Both the position numbers and the translations under genes were made by a program. This document shows positions 52,563 through 62,180 of a stretch of DNA of 64,000 bases, one piece after another (position 1 is the stretch's first letter; each line of letters opens with the position of its first letter). Below the pieces are notes generated by a model. That model had not been told where the DNA came from, did not search any database, and worked only from the letters and a program-made list of their open reading frames with translations. Source of the stretch: Roseiflexus sp. RS-1 (GTDB taxonomy: Bacteria; Chloroflexota; Chloroflexia; Chloroflexales; Roseiflexaceae); the NCBI RefSeq assembly GCF_000016665.1, contig NC_009523.1:3533501-3597500 (forward strand). Direction: 5' to 3'.

Positions 52563-55145
52563 TCAGTTTGCCTGTGACGCCTGACGCACTTCAAACTCGA
52601 CGATCGGACTGCGCACGATGTGCCCATCCACGTTGTGTCCCTCTGCCCACACCCGATGCCTCCCCGGTTGCAGTTGCCAGAATACCCGTGACGCCGACGT
52701 TGTAACCAGCGGCGCACCATTAATGTAGATCGTCACACGGTCGATCTCTGGCGCCGCCCCCACGGTCAGCGCAATCTGCTGTCGCTCCGCCGGTACGCCT
52801 GGACTCAATGCAAACACCGCACCGTGGGCAGGAGCGGTGATCAGCAATGGCAGCGTGTTGCGCGATATGAGACGGGGTTCGCGTTCGCCAGCGTCCCCGC
52901 CTGAACCAGACGCAGGCGCATTGTTGCCCGGCGGATCGCCAGTATTCGCCGTGATCGGCGGGCAGACCTGGCGTGGTGGACGGGGAATGCCAGCGCTCTC
53001 CGCCCACGGTTGCGCTTCCGGCGGCAACACCCGATAGATGCGCACCACGGTACGCGCCGACGGATACCGATCCGGCGCCCGACAGTCACGCACCGGATCG
53101 ACGCGCACCAGAATGTGCGTATCGTCCGGTCGCTGCGGCGTATGCTCTGCCAGAAACCGTTCGAGTCGCGTCGCCGGGCAGACCGGCGACGGCAGCAGAC
53201 CGCCCTCAGCGCAGATCGTCAGTTCGACGATCCCCGGCGGACGGGGAAACGGACGCGGCGGCAATCCGCGGTGCGCCGCCAGCATCACCTGGCGCCAGAC
53301 CGGAGCGGCGCCGGTGACGCCGCTCACCGCCTCCATCGCCCGACCGTCAGCATTCCCGATCCACACCCCAACCACCCGGTCTGGTGTATATCCAACCGTC
53401 CAGTTGTCGCGCCAGTCGGTTGTGGTACCGGTTTTGACCGCTGCGGGGCGATCCATGTCGAGCGCGCCGCCAAATGCGCGCATACGGGCATACCGATCAC
53501 TCAGGATGTCGCTGATCAGATACGCAATGCGCGGATCGAGCGCCGGGGATGGCGGATCGACCGCTTCCGGCCCAGACGCACGCGAAACCGGATCGCCGCC
53601 GATCTTCAGGATAGCATACGGCGTTACCCGCATGCCGCCATTTGCAAATGCCGCGTATGCGCCGGTCAACTCCAGGAGCGACACCTCGCCGCCGCCGAGG
53701 GTCAGCGCCAGACCGAAGCGCCCCGGCTGATTGCCGAGTGATGTGATGCCAAGACGCGCCGCCATATCGAGCAACGCTGGAATGCCGACAAAATCGAGGG
53801 TGCGAACGGCGGCGACATTCGAGGAGGTGGCAAGCGCCTCGCGCAGCGACAGAGGACCGTGAAACGCGCGGTCGTAGTTCAGAGGGGCGTAGACCTGTCC
53901 GCTGGAGTCGACGAACGACACCGGTACGTCAAGGATCGTGGTCGCCGGTGTCCATCCACGTTCAAGCGCTGCCGCATAGGTGAGCGGCTTGATCGCCGAA
54001 CCGGGCTGGCGGAGCGCAAGTGCGGCGTTGACCTGCCCCTGAATCGTGTTGTCGGTGAAATCCGGACTGCCGACCATCGCCAGAATGGCGCCGTCGCGCG
54101 GGTCGATCACCACCACTGCGCCATTGCGGGCACGCCGATCCGGGCTGCCATCATACGGGTTGGCAAGCGCAGCGATCTGACGACGCAACGCGCGTTCTGC
54201 GGCTTCCTGCAACCCCAGATCAAGCGTTGTCGTGATCGTCAGACCGCCACGCGCCACAATGTCGGGACCCAGTTCGGCAGCCAGGCGTTCCAGAACGAAG
54301 AAGACGAAATGCGGCGCGCGCGGCAGGCATCCGGGAGTATCGCATCCGGCGCTGAAGCGTAATGGTTCATTGGCGGCAATCTCCGCCTCTGCTGGCGTGA
54401 TGAAACCGACGCGCACCATCGCCACCAGCACATCGCGTTGACGGGCGCGCGCTGCGTCTGGGTTGATCAACGGATTATAGCGCGACGGCGCCTGCGGCAA
54501 ACCGGCGATCAAGGCTGCTTCGGCGAGATCGAGGTCGCGCGCAGGTTTGCCGAAGAACCGCTGTGATGCCGCCTCGACGCCGTAACTCATCGCGCCATAA
54601 TAGGTCTGATTGAGGTACATTTCCAGGATGTCGTCCTTGGGAAGCGTCGCGGTCAGTTTGAGCGCCAGTATCATCTCGCGCGCCTTGCGCTCCAGTGTCT
54701 GCTCCTGCGCCAGCGACGGATCGAGCAGAAACGAACGCGCCAGTTGCTGTGTGATCGTGGAGCCGCCAGCGACAATCCGACCCTGCTGCAGATTGAGCCA
54801 GATTGCGCGTGCGATGCCCCGCAGGTCGATCCCCGGATTGGCGTAGAAACCAGCGTCTTCGACCGCAATCGTCGCCTGAATCAGCGCTGGCGAAATGTCG
54901 CCAAGCGACACGTGAGAACGTTGCGCACCCAGCGGATCAGGCACGGCGTAGAGCAGACGACCGTTGCGGTCCAGCACCCGTGTCGCATCGAGGGCGGCAC
55001 GTTCACGCAACCGCTCACGGGAAGGCAGATCGGTCGACATCCACAACCAGGCGACGAGGAGCGCCAGCGCGAGGACGCAGATGCCGGTGCAACGCGCGAC
55101 AATTGCAGCCACGCTGCGCAACCGTTTTGAGCCGAACCGCAGCAA
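52563..55145 (-). CDS. pbpC: Penicillin-binding protein 1C (bifunctional)
   Basis: An 860-residue protein. TTG 55145 is the best start, with GGAG 8 nt upstream. N-terminal membrane helix (ICVLALALLVAWLWM). GT51 glycosyltransferase with the catalytic Glu in VEDAGFYANPGID (about 94) and GGSTITQQLARSF. Transpeptidase with SxxK in GSAIKPLTY (about 382), SSN in ATSSNVAAV and KTGT in AVKTGTTTDW (about 569). Then the PBP1C-specific C-terminal BiPBP domain (NTLPLLITAPAHGAVFALSP, VTIYINGAPL). It polymerises and crosslinks peptidoglycan. Heads an operon with the macroglobulin gene 32 bp downstream. Confidence 0.94.
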   Translation of the reverse strand: MLRFGSKRLRSVAAIVARCTGICVLALALLVAWLWMSTDLPSRERLRERAALDATRVLDRNGRLLYAVPDPLGAQRSHVSLGDISPALIQATIAVEDAGFYANPGIDLRGIARAIWLNLQQGRIVAGGSTITQQLARSFLLDPSLAQEQTLERKAREMILALKLTATLPKDDILEMYLNQTYYGAMSYGVEAASQRFFGKPARDLDLAEAALIAGLPQAPSRYNPLINPDAARARQRDVLVAMVRVGFITPAEAEIAANEPLRFSAGCDTPGCLPRAPHFVFFVLERLAAELGPDIVARGGLTITTTLDLGLQEAAERALRRQIAALANPYDGSPDRRARNGAVVVIDPRDGAILAMVGSPDFTDNTIQGQVNAALALRQPGSAIKPLTYAAALERGWTPATTILDVPVSFVDSSGQVYAPLNYDRAFHGPLSLREALATSSNVAAVRTLDFVGIPALLDMAARLGITSLGNQPGRFGLALTLGGGEVSLLELTGAYAAFANGGMRVTPYAILKIGGDPVSRASGPEAVDPPSPALDPRIAYLISDILSDRYARMRAFGGALDMDRPAAVKTGTTTDWRDNWTVGYTPDRVVGVWIGNADGRAMEAVSGVTGAAPVWRQVMLAAHRGLPPRPFPRPPGIVELTICAEGGLLPSPVCPATRLERFLAEHTPQRPDDTHILVRVDPVRDCRAPDRYPSARTVVRIYRVLPPEAQPWAESAGIPRPPRQVCPPITANTGDPPGNNAPASGSGGDAGEREPRLISRNTLPLLITAPAHGAVFALSPGVPAERQQIALTVGAAPEIDRVTIYINGAPLVTTSASRVFWQLQPGRHRVWAEGHNVDGHIVRSPIVEFEVRQASQAN

Positions 55146-55341
55146 CGTGCATTCTCCATTGCCGAGCGTCTGTAGATAGATACGTCACGATTACATCATA
55201 GCACATGAGCCGCGCGAAGGGAATGAATAACGGATGACATGACGGCATGACTGTAACGCAGTGCATCAGAAGGGTCTTGCCATCCCGCAACGAACACGGT
55301 ATCATACAGGTGCACGGCATCGTAGAACGTGTATTCTGGCG

Positions 55342-56139
55342 ATGCGTATCATTGTGACAGCCGATCTCCACTATCGACCGGCGAAGCGCGATGCTTATCT
55401 GGCGTTCGCCGAATGGGTGCGGCAGCGTAACCCCGACTGTTTCATTATTGCAGGAGATATCGGGCATCCGCTGCGCCTGTTTCAGCGCGGTCTGCAACTC
55501 TTCCGCGATCTGACGTGTCCCCGTGCTGTCATTGCCGGTAACCACGATGTCTATCGCAGCGATTACGACAGTCGCACGCTGTGGGAGGCATGGCTGCCGC
55601 GCATTGCCCGCGACGAAGGGTTTATCTGGCTCGAAGATGATGTGCTGACCCTGGGGAATGTCGGTGTTTGCGGCACCATGGCGTGGTACGACTATTCATC
55701 GCGCGCGCCGCACCTGACGCTCGGCGATCACGAGTATCGCGTGCTGAAGGGGAGTGTCAACCACGACGCCGATTATGTCGATTGGCCCTGGAGCGACCGG
55801 GCAATGGCGCGCTATCTGGCAAAGGGTTTTGCCGGGCGCCTGGGGAACCTGGTCAACAATCCGCTGGTTTCGCGGATCCTGGTTGTCACCCACGTGCCGA
55901 TCATCGAGATCGCTGTGCCACGCTACCCTGAGAGCGATTTCTGGAGCCTGATGCGCGCTTATATGGGCAACTTTACACTGGGGAAACTGGTACTCGATCA
56001 GCCGAAGGTGAGCCATATCGTCAGCGGGCATCTCCACCGCGCCGGGCGCTGGACGATTGCGGGGCGGTATGGTCCCGTTGAATGCCATATCGTCGGCAGC
56101 GCTCCCGGCGAACCGACAGCGGTCGAGTTGACGTTGTAG
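55342..56139 (+). CDS. Metallophosphoesterase (calcineurin-like)
   Basis: A 265-residue cytosolic protein. The start at 55342 fits the family N-terminus MRIIVTADLHYRP; the upstream extension of the frame is not used. The five metal motifs are complete: TADLHY, CFIIAGDIGHP, AVIAGNHDVYRS, LVVTHVPIIE and HIVSGHLHRAG. Substrate unknown. It is divergent from pbpC and ends 1 bp before the convergent DUF4058 gene. Confidence 0.9.
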   Translation: MRIIVTADLHYRPAKRDAYLAFAEWVRQRNPDCFIIAGDIGHPLRLFQRGLQLFRDLTCPRAVIAGNHDVYRSDYDSRTLWEAWLPRIARDEGFIWLEDDVLTLGNVGVCGTMAWYDYSSRAPHLTLGDHEYRVLKGSVNHDADYVDWPWSDRAMARYLAKGFAGRLGNLVNNPLVSRILVVTHVPIIEIAVPRYPESDFWSLMRAYMGNFTLGKLVLDQPKVSHIVSGHLHRAGRWTIAGRYGPVECHIVGSAPGEPTAVELTL

Positions 56140-56140
56140 C

Positions 56141-56938
56141 CTACCCTTCCGCCGATTGCGCCGCTTTCGCTGCCAGCCAGCGCTGCACCTGATCCCGCAC
56201 CCAGGCGGCGTCCGCTGGCGGCAGCGGCGGCGGCGGCACGGGCGCACTGTAATCCACCCAATCGCCGTACCGCGCGCGTCCATACGCCGTCTCGAACACC
56301 TGTTGCAGGTTCAGCGTCACCACGCCGAACTCGACGGTCGTCGGCACAAGAATCGTCGGCAACGGGTCGCGCAGGTCGATGAACCACACTTCGTAGCGGT
56401 AGTCGGTCGCGCGCTTCAGCAGCACGCAGTAGTCGCTCTTGCCCGCCGTCGCCGTGAAGCGCGCCCCGGCGCGCAGCAGGTCGATTTCGATCCAGTTGGT
56501 GCGCGACTCGAACACCACGGCGCGTTTGCGTTCAAAGGCGGTCGCGCTGGGGGCGCCGGGGGTCTTGTTGGCTGGCGACAGGAGCTCGATAATCGTCACC
56601 ACGCGGCGCGTGCGCGCGTCGCGGATTTCGATGAAGCGCTCGCGCACCTCCGGTTCCGGCAGCGGTTCAATCAGGGTCGGGGCGGTATATCCGGCGTCGA
56701 GCGGCGCCGTCACGCCTGGACGCGCCGGAGTGACGACCGCCAGATCGGGAATGATGGCGCCGACCGGCGGCGTCTCCTCTTCGCTGACGATCAGGCGCTG
56801 CTCGACCGCAACAATAAAGTGGGGACTCAACTTTTCCGCCAGCACATCGCTCATACCGACGATCAATCGGGTATGCACATCGGGCCAGATGTCGGGCGCT
56901 TCGAGGAAGGGGTCCATGCCGGGAAATGGCGAGCGCAT
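56141..56938 (-). CDS. DUF4058 family protein, copy A
   Basis: A 265-residue protein. ATG 56938 (MRSPFPGMDPFLEAPDIWPD) is preceded by AAGGAA; an ATG five codons earlier lies within that site. Family landmarks: SPFPGMDPFLE start, RRVVTIIELLSPANKTPG, ERKRAVVFESRTNWIEIDLLRAG and YCVLLKRATDYRYEVWFIDLRDPLPTI, ending in a proline stretch and DAAWVRDQVQRWL. The E...IELLSP.NK and E.D.LR pattern resembles a PD-(D/E)XK-like fold, but this is only a visual impression. Function of the family is unknown. Near-identical to copy B apart from residues about 23-45. Confidence 0.85.
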   Translation of the reverse strand: MRSPFPGMDPFLEAPDIWPDVHTRLIVGMSDVLAEKLSPHFIVAVEQRLIVSEEETPPVGAIIPDLAVVTPARPGVTAPLDAGYTAPTLIEPLPEPEVRERFIEIRDARTRRVVTIIELLSPANKTPGAPSATAFERKRAVVFESRTNWIEIDLLRAGARFTATAGKSDYCVLLKRATDYRYEVWFIDLRDPLPTILVPTTVEFGVVTLNLQQVFETAYGRARYGDWVDYSAPVPPPPLPPADAAWVRDQVQRWLAAKAAQSAEG

Positions 56939-56973
56939 AGGAAGTTCCTTCATTTGTGCGGGATGTTGTAACC

Positions 56974-57771
56974 CTACCCTTCCGCTGATTGCGTCGCTTT
57001 CGCCGCCAGCCAGCGTTGCACCCGCTCCCGCACCCAGGCGGCGTCTGCTGGCGGCAGCGGCGGCGGCGGCACGGGCGCACTGTAATCCACCCAATCGCCG
57101 TACCGCGCGCGCGCATACGCCGTCTCGAACACCTGTTGCAGGTTCAGCGTCACCACGCCGAACTCGACGGTCGTCGGCACAAGAATCGTCGGCAACGGGT
57201 CGCGCAGGTCGATGAACCACACTTCGTAGCGATAATCGGTCGCGCGCTTCAGCAGCACGCAGTAGTCGCTCTTGCCCGCCGTCGCCGTGAAGCGCGCCCC
57301 GGCGCGCAGCAGGTCGATTTCGATCCAGTTGGTGCGCGACTCGAACACCACGGCGCGTTTGCGTTCAAAGGCGGTCGCGCTGGGGGCGCCGGGGGTCTTG
57401 TTGGCTGGCGACAGGAGCTCGATAATCGTCACCACGCGGCGCGTGCGCGCGTCGCGGATTTCGATGAAGCGCTCGCGCACCTCCGGTTCCGGCAGCGGTT
57501 CAATCAGGGTCGGGGCGGTATACCCGGCGTCGAGCGGCGCCGTCACGCCTGGACGCGCCGGAGTGACGACCGCCAGATCGGGAATGATGGCGCCGACCGG
57601 CGGCGTCTCCTCTTCGCTGACGATCAGGCGCTGTTCAATAGTGACAATAAAGTGCGGACTTAAGATACTCGTCAGCTCACTGCGCATACTGCTGATCAGT
57701 TCAGTATGCACATCGGGCCAGATGTCGGGCGCTTCGAGGAAGGGGTCCATGCCGGGAAATGGCGAGCGCAT
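56974..57771 (-). CDS. DUF4058 family protein, copy B
   Basis: A 265-residue tandem paralogue of copy A with the same start context and landmarks. From EQRLIVSEEETPP to FETAY the two proteins are identical. Copy B differs in residues about 23-45 (ELISSMRSELTSILSPHFIV against RLIVGMSDVLAEKLSPHFIV) and in a few C-terminal residues (AYARARYGDW; VRERVQRWLAAKATQ). This pattern suggests a recent duplication or gene conversion with retention of different N-terminal segments. Function unknown. Confidence 0.85.
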   Translation of the reverse strand: MRSPFPGMDPFLEAPDIWPDVHTELISSMRSELTSILSPHFIVTIEQRLIVSEEETPPVGAIIPDLAVVTPARPGVTAPLDAGYTAPTLIEPLPEPEVRERFIEIRDARTRRVVTIIELLSPANKTPGAPSATAFERKRAVVFESRTNWIEIDLLRAGARFTATAGKSDYCVLLKRATDYRYEVWFIDLRDPLPTILVPTTVEFGVVTLNLQQVFETAYARARYGDWVDYSAPVPPPPLPPADAAWVRERVQRWLAAKATQSAEG

Positions 57772-57786
57772 AGGAAGTTCCTTCAT

Positions 57787-57816
57787 TTGGCAGCCGCCAT
57801 CATTCTGCGCTAGAAT
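57787..57816 (+). promoter_or_regulatory. Promoter of the YkgJ-TPR-MFS gene run
   Basis: TTGGCA (57787-57792), 18 bp, TAGAAT (57811-57816), followed by a short leader to the ATG at 57863. It is divergent from the DUF4058 pair. Confidence 0.5.
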
Positions 57817-57862
57817 ACCGCAAACTGACGGTTGTGTTCAGTGTACCATACGGGTATCTGCG

Positions 57863-58129
57863 ATGCAACGGTTCGACTGTCGAGCGGGATGTGGCGCGTG
57901 CTGTATTGCTCCTTCGATCTCATCGCCGATCCCCGGTATGCCGGACGGCAAACCGGCAGGTGTGCGCTGCGTGCAGTTAAGCGCCGATAATCGCTGCATG
58001 CTGTTTGGGCGTCCTGAACGACCAGCGGTATGTGTTTCGCTGCGACCAACAGCGGAGATGTGTGGAACGACGAACGAGGAAGCGTTCATATTCCTGACAA
58101 CACTGGAACATGCAACACAGCCAGGATGA
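57863..58129 (+). CDS. YkgJ-family cysteine-cluster protein
   Basis: An 88-residue protein. ATG 57863 is chosen because the family motif follows at once: QRFDCRAGCGACCIAPSI, the CxxxCxxCC cluster that binds zinc or an Fe-S centre. Two more cysteines follow in GVRCVQLSADNRCMLF and others in PAVCVSLRPTAEMCG, as in typical members. Known only as a conserved metal-binding family. It begins a three-gene run with a TPR protein 15 bp downstream. Confidence 0.85.
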   Translation: MQRFDCRAGCGACCIAPSISSPIPGMPDGKPAGVRCVQLSADNRCMLFGRPERPAVCVSLRPTAEMCGTTNEEAFIFLTTLEHATQPG

Positions 58130-58144
58130 CGGAGAGAACCATCT

Positions 58145-58576
58145 ATGCACGACAATGCCGAACCGAAGGTTGCTGCGTGGCGTCGCTGGCTCGCACATCT
58201 CTGGTACATGTGGGGCGGGAGCCTGACGTATTGGGGTTTGCGAACGGCGGATGTCAGTTTCTTCCATGCAGCGGATGGCGCGTACAGTCGCGCGATTGCG
58301 ATCTGGTCCGACTTCAGCGGCGCCTACTTCCAGCGCGGCATTATCCGCGAACGCGAGCTTGGTCAACGCATCGCCGGCATCCGCGACCTGAGCCGCGCAA
58401 TAGAGTTATCGCCGGAATGGCCCGAACCATACCTTCGCCGTGGACTGATCCTCCGTTTCCACGGCAACCCTCACGAAGCTATTGCCGACCTCGAGCGCTA
58501 TCTGGAACTGAGTGGCGACTCGTCCTGGCGCGATGAGGCGGAGCGACAGATTGCTGCGCTGCGAGCGGAATGCTGA
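58145..58576 (+). CDS. TPR-repeat protein
   Basis: A 143-residue protein. ATG 58145 is preceded by GGAGAG. Two to three TPR motifs: ADGAYSRAIAIWSDFSGAYF, IAGIRDLSRAIELSPEWPEP and HEAIADLERYLELS. The N-terminus is Trp-rich (WRRWLAHLWYMWGGSLTYWG) and may touch the membrane. It serves protein-protein contact; partner unknown. The MFS gene starts 1 bp after its stop (TGAGATG). Confidence 0.85.
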   Translation: MHDNAEPKVAAWRRWLAHLWYMWGGSLTYWGLRTADVSFFHAADGAYSRAIAIWSDFSGAYFQRGIIRERELGQRIAGIRDLSRAIELSPEWPEPYLRRGLILRFHGNPHEAIADLERYLELSGDSSWRDEAERQIAALRAEC

Positions 58577-58577
58577 G

Positions 58578-59771
58578 ATGCCGGAAGAAGCGCAGAGCCG
58601 CGTCGCTCCAGCGAGCCGGGACGCCAATCTGACAACGACCCAATTGATCATTGTCACCGGCGGTCGTCTGGCGCTGGTTGCCGCATTTCGCATCATTTAT
58701 CCGTTACAGCCGTTCCTCACCGGCGAACTGGGCATCGATCTGCGCACCGTCAGCGCGTTGATCACCGTGCAACTGGCGGCATCGATGCTGAGTCCGATCG
58801 GCGGGGCGCTGGCGGATACCAGGGGTGAGCGCACAACGATGAGCGGCGGACTGGCGCTCTTCGCGTCTGGCACGCTGCTGTGCGCCCTTTCACCATCATT
58901 TCTTGCCTTTCTGATCGGCTACATTCTTGTTGGTCTGGCGGTCGCGCTCTACCAGCCGGCAGCGCAGGCATATCTGGCGGCACGCACGCCCTATACGCGC
59001 CGTGGATGGGCGTTGGGCATGTTCGAGACATCCTGGGCGCTGGGGGCGCTGCTTGGTGTGGCGCCGTTGATGCAGGTCGTCCAGGAGACACAGCAGTCGG
59101 CGCCGGTCTTCTGGATCCTGCTTGTCGCCGGTCTGGCATCGCTGGCGCTGGTGCACACGTTGCTGCCGGATGGACAGCGGCATGCGCCGAATGAAACGCA
59201 GCGGGTCGAGTGGCGGGAACTGCGCACGCCAGGAGCGCTGCTGGCGCTGCTGTTCATGGCGTTGACCCTCTGCGCGTATGACCTGATCCAGATTGTGCAG
59301 GCGCCCTGGTTGCGTGAGGCGCTCGCGGCGAATGAGGCGCAATTGGGACAACTGCTCGCGCTGGCGGGCATCGGCGAACTGGTCGGTTCGCTGGGAGTCG
59401 CGCTCCTGGGGGATCGGCTGGGGATTCGGCGCTCGACTGCCGCCGGATTTCTTTTGGCGGCGATGTGTGTTACGGCGTTGCCATTCGCAGGGCAGGCGTG
59501 GACCTGGCTGCTGCCGGTGTATCTGCTGCTCTACGTGTCGTTCGAGTACGCGATTGTTGCGTCCTTCCCGCTGGTCTCGGCAGTGGCGCCGGCGGCGCGC
59601 GGAACCATGCTCGCGCTCAGCTCAGCCGCCATCGGCGCCGGGCGCGTCGTCGCGTCGCTGGTCGCCACATCGCTCTGGCTCACGTTCGGCATCGGCTGGA
59701 CGGCGACGATCACTGCGGCGATCCTTTGTATGTCGCTCCTCTGCTTGCTGGTGGTCCGACCGCAGGAGTAG
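58578..59771 (+). CDS. Major facilitator superfamily transporter
   Basis: A 397-residue protein with about 12 hydrophobic segments. ATG 58578 lies directly after the TPR stop. MFS motif A is between helices 2 and 3 (GGALADTRGERTTM), with a related loop after helix 8 (ALLGDRLGIRRST). An N-terminal hydrophilic tail of about 18 residues precedes helix 1 (IIVTGGRLALVAAFRIIYPL). The general build is that of drug or metabolite exporters. Substrate unknown. Last gene of the YkgJ-TPR-MFS run. Confidence 0.88.
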   Translation: MPEEAQSRVAPASRDANLTTTQLIIVTGGRLALVAAFRIIYPLQPFLTGELGIDLRTVSALITVQLAASMLSPIGGALADTRGERTTMSGGLALFASGTLLCALSPSFLAFLIGYILVGLAVALYQPAAQAYLAARTPYTRRGWALGMFETSWALGALLGVAPLMQVVQETQQSAPVFWILLVAGLASLALVHTLLPDGQRHAPNETQRVEWRELRTPGALLALLFMALTLCAYDLIQIVQAPWLREALAANEAQLGQLLALAGIGELVGSLGVALLGDRLGIRRSTAAGFLLAAMCVTALPFAGQAWTWLLPVYLLLYVSFEYAIVASFPLVSAVAPAARGTMLALSSAAIGAGRVVASLVATSLWLTFGIGWTATITAAILCMSLLCLLVVRPQE

Positions 59772-59910
59772 GGGCTGCGAGAACCGGGAACCAGGAGCGA
59801 GGGGGAGGGTTACCTGCACTATTCAGCATTCAACTGGCAACCTTCAAACAGGCAATGTGCGAGGCGCAATCCTCCTGTACGCCTGGAAGTCAACCGGAAA
59901 TGTGAACCAT

Positions 59911-60204
59911 TCACGGAAAGAACGCATCGGGCGGCAGCGGCGCCACATCGGTCAGGGTCACGTGCAACGCCTGCGCTTCACGCCGCACAGCGATCACACG
60001 TCCCTGAAACAGACGCCCTCCCTCACGCCAGCGCACAATGTCGTCCAGACGCACATCGATATGTTCAGGACGAATGTATGCCCCTTCGAATCTGATACTG
60101 AACCCATCACGACGGATCTCATCCACCGGCAGGCTGGTGTAGCGCCGACCATACCCGCGCCGGTCAACGTCAACCGTCAGCAGACGACGCTCGGTCCGAC
60201 TCAC
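59911..60204 (-). CDS. Hypothetical protein, 97 residues
   Basis: GTG 60204 follows GAGGAAG at 7 nt. A basic, beta-rich small protein: RLLTVDVDRRGYGRRYTSLP, then FSIRFEGAYIRPEHIDVRLD and GRLFQGRVIAVRREAQALHV. No membrane segment. TATAAT on the minus strand at 60246-60241 is a likely -10 box. Family not recognised; the strand pattern could be a small barrel. Confidence 0.65.
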   Translation of the reverse strand: MSRTERRLLTVDVDRRGYGRRYTSLPVDEIRRDGFSIRFEGAYIRPEHIDVRLDDIVRWREGGRLFQGRVIAVRREAQALHVTLTDVAPLPPDAFFP

Positions 60205-60462
60205 ACGTATCTTCCTCGAAAGTGTATCAACATTCGCGCTATTATAGCATCACCTTGACGCTGTTCCGGTGCTGCGGTATACTCCACGCCGACACCCGCA
60301 GCACATATCGCCTGGTCAGCGGCGCCGATGCCTGATCAATGGTTCTGTGAACGACAGTGCGGTCGCGCAGTTCCCCGCCTCCGCTCAAGAACTGAACGCA
60401 CCGCATTGTATTCCAGCCATCGCCTGACAGCCGCTGTTCCATCGGTGATCAGGAGATTTCCC

Positions 60463-60849
60463 ATGAAACGGCCACGAGTGCAGCATGTAAGCCTGCCGCG
60501 TCCACCTCGCAGTGATGAAGCCACCCGCGCTTTCTATGGGACGTTGCTCGGTTTTGAAGAGATTCCCGCCCCTGCATCGCTTGCCGATCTCGATGTCATC
60601 TGGTATCGCCTCGGTGATGCCGAACTCCATCTCTTTGCCGAAGAACCATACCCTGATCGCTCCGGGAGGCATGTGTGCATCGAGGTGGAAGACCTCGACG
60701 AGGTGCGCGCGCGACTGATTGCAGCCGGTTACACTCCCGAAGACACCATCGCCATTCCGGGACGACCGCGGTTCTTCTGCCGCGACCCGTTCGGCAACCG
60801 GATCGAGTTCACCACCATCATCGATGACTATCTGAAATATCAGAAGTAG
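60463..60849 (+). CDS. VOC-superfamily (glyoxalase-like) protein
   Basis: A 128-residue protein. ATG 60463 follows AGGAG at 7 nt; the frame upstream is not used. One complete VOC module pair: [66 protein letters not shown] and [15 protein letters not shown]. The His/Glu ligand places (QHVSL, AELHLF, HVCIE, RIEF) suggest a metal site. Lyase, dioxygenase or resistance roles are all possible. It lies 39 bp upstream of the dehydrogenase gene and may be co-transcribed. Confidence 0.85.
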   Translation: MKRPRVQHVSLPRPPRSDEATRAFYGTLLGFEEIPAPASLADLDVIWYRLGDAELHLFAEEPYPDRSGRHVCIEVEDLDEVRARLIAAGYTPEDTIAIPGRPRFFCRDPFGNRIEFTTIIDDYLKYQK

Positions 60850-60887
60850 TGCACACCGACTGTGCTGAAGCAAAGGAGCAGAAACGT

Positions 60888-62051
60888 ATGTCGAACACCA
60901 TTGGCGTCGGCCTGGTCGGCTACAAGTTCATGGGCAAAGCGCACTCCAACGGATACCGGCAGGTTGCCGCGTTCTTCCCGGATGTCGCGCTACGCCCGGT
61001 GATGAAAGCGATCTGCGGGCGCGACGAGGCAGCGGTGCGCGCCGCAGCCGCACAGTTTGGCTGGGAAGGATACGAAACCGACTGGAAGAAACTGGTATCG
61101 CGCGACGATATCGGTCTGATCGATGTCTCGACCCCCGGCGATACCCACGCCGCGATCAGCATTGCAGCCGCCGAGAACGGCAAGCATGTCTTCTGCGAAA
61201 AACCGCTGGCAAACACCCTCGCCGAAGCGCGTCAGATGCTCGACGCAGTACAGCGCAACAAGGTCGTCGGCATGGTCAACTTCAACTATCGCCGCGTTCC
61301 GGCGGTGCAACTCGCCAAAACGCTGATCGACTCCGGTCGCCTGGGGAGGATCTATCACTGGCGCGCCGTCTATTTGCAGGACTGGATCATGGACCCCAAC
61401 TTCCCGCTGGTCTGGCGGTTGCAGAAGGATGTCGCCGGTGCGGGAACGCTGGGCGATCTTGGCGCTCATATCATCGATCTGGCGCGCATGCTGGTCGGTG
61501 AAATCACCGAGGTGACAGGGTTGACCGAGACATTCATCAAGCGCCGACCGGTGCTGGCGGCGACGACCGGCGGATTGGGCGCGGCTGCGGGTGCGGAAAT
61601 GGGTGAGGTAACGGTCGATGATGCAGCGCTGTTCCTGGCGCGATTCGCCAACGGCGCCGTTGGTACGTTTGAAGTCACGCGCTTCGCCAAAGGACGCGCA
61701 AACTACAACAGTTTCGAAATCAACGGCAGCAAGGGCAGCATTCGCTTCAATCTCGAACGCATGAATGAACTGGAAGTGCTGCTCGATGACGATATGCCCG
61801 ACGTTGCCGGATTCCGCACCGTGCTGGTCACCAATGGCAATGCGCACAAATATCTGAGCGCCTGGTGGCCCGCCGGTCATATCATCGGATGGGAGCACAC
61901 GTTCACCCACGGCATCTACGACCTGCTGAACGGTATTGCCGCTGGCACGTCGCCCGCCCCGACGTTCGAGGACGGTCTGCGCTGCCAGGCGATCCTCGAT
62001 GCGGTTGAACGTTCAGCCGGAAGCAGGCAGTGGGTGGAGCCGGAGTATTAG
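60888..62051 (+). CDS. Gfo/Idh/MocA family oxidoreductase
   Basis: A 387-residue protein. ATG 60888 follows AAGGAG. The N-terminal Rossmann domain begins [20 protein letters not shown] and holds [21 protein letters not shown]-terminal domain: [38 protein letters not shown] (Asp, His) and [20 protein letters not shown]. An NAD(P)-dependent sugar or inositol dehydrogenase. First of three genes dehydrogenase - isomerase - SDR on the plus strand, a layout like the 29-33 kb cluster, so it probably starts another sugar pathway. Confidence 0.9.
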   Translation: MSNTIGVGLVGYKFMGKAHSNGYRQVAAFFPDVALRPVMKAICGRDEAAVRAAAAQFGWEGYETDWKKLVSRDDIGLIDVSTPGDTHAAISIAAAENGKHVFCEKPLANTLAEARQMLDAVQRNKVVGMVNFNYRRVPAVQLAKTLIDSGRLGRIYHWRAVYLQDWIMDPNFPLVWRLQKDVAGAGTLGDLGAHIIDLARMLVGEITEVTGLTETFIKRRPVLAATTGGLGAAAGAEMGEVTVDDAALFLARFANGAVGTFEVTRFAKGRANYNSFEINGSKGSIRFNLERMNELEVLLDDDMPDVAGFRTVLVTNGNAHKYLSAWWPAGHIIGWEHTFTHGIYDLLNGIAAGTSPAPTFEDGLRCQAILDAVERSAGSRQWVEPEY

Positions 62052-62109
62052 AGGCGACGTAGGGGCGCGCGGGTTGAAGGTTGCAGGTGGGAAGTTCGTC
62101 TTTGAACTT

Positions 62110-62160
62110 CTCTGCGCGCCCGGCGTCTCGGCGGTGCGTTTTTGCAGCGAAGTCTTCAAT
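62110..62160 (+). repeat. Dispersed repeat member
   Basis: Matches the minus strand of 911-960 in order and spacing (CTCTGC, GCGGTGCGTTT, TGCAG, GAAGT). It lies in the 129-bp gap between the dehydrogenase and isomerase genes, so an intergenic repeat sits inside an apparent operon. Confidence 0.5.
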
Positions 62161-62180
62161 AGAATACAGGAGAAGCATCT

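Larger units (their letters stand above)
56141..57786 (-). repeat. 833-bp tandem duplication carrying the two DUF4058 genes
   Basis: The sequence from the stop region to the AGGAAGTTCCTTCATTTG leader recurs with a period of 833 bp (56953 against 57786). Identity is very high except for roughly 56816-56880 against 57640-57713. The repeat is long enough for slippage or recombination to change copy number. Confidence 0.88.
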
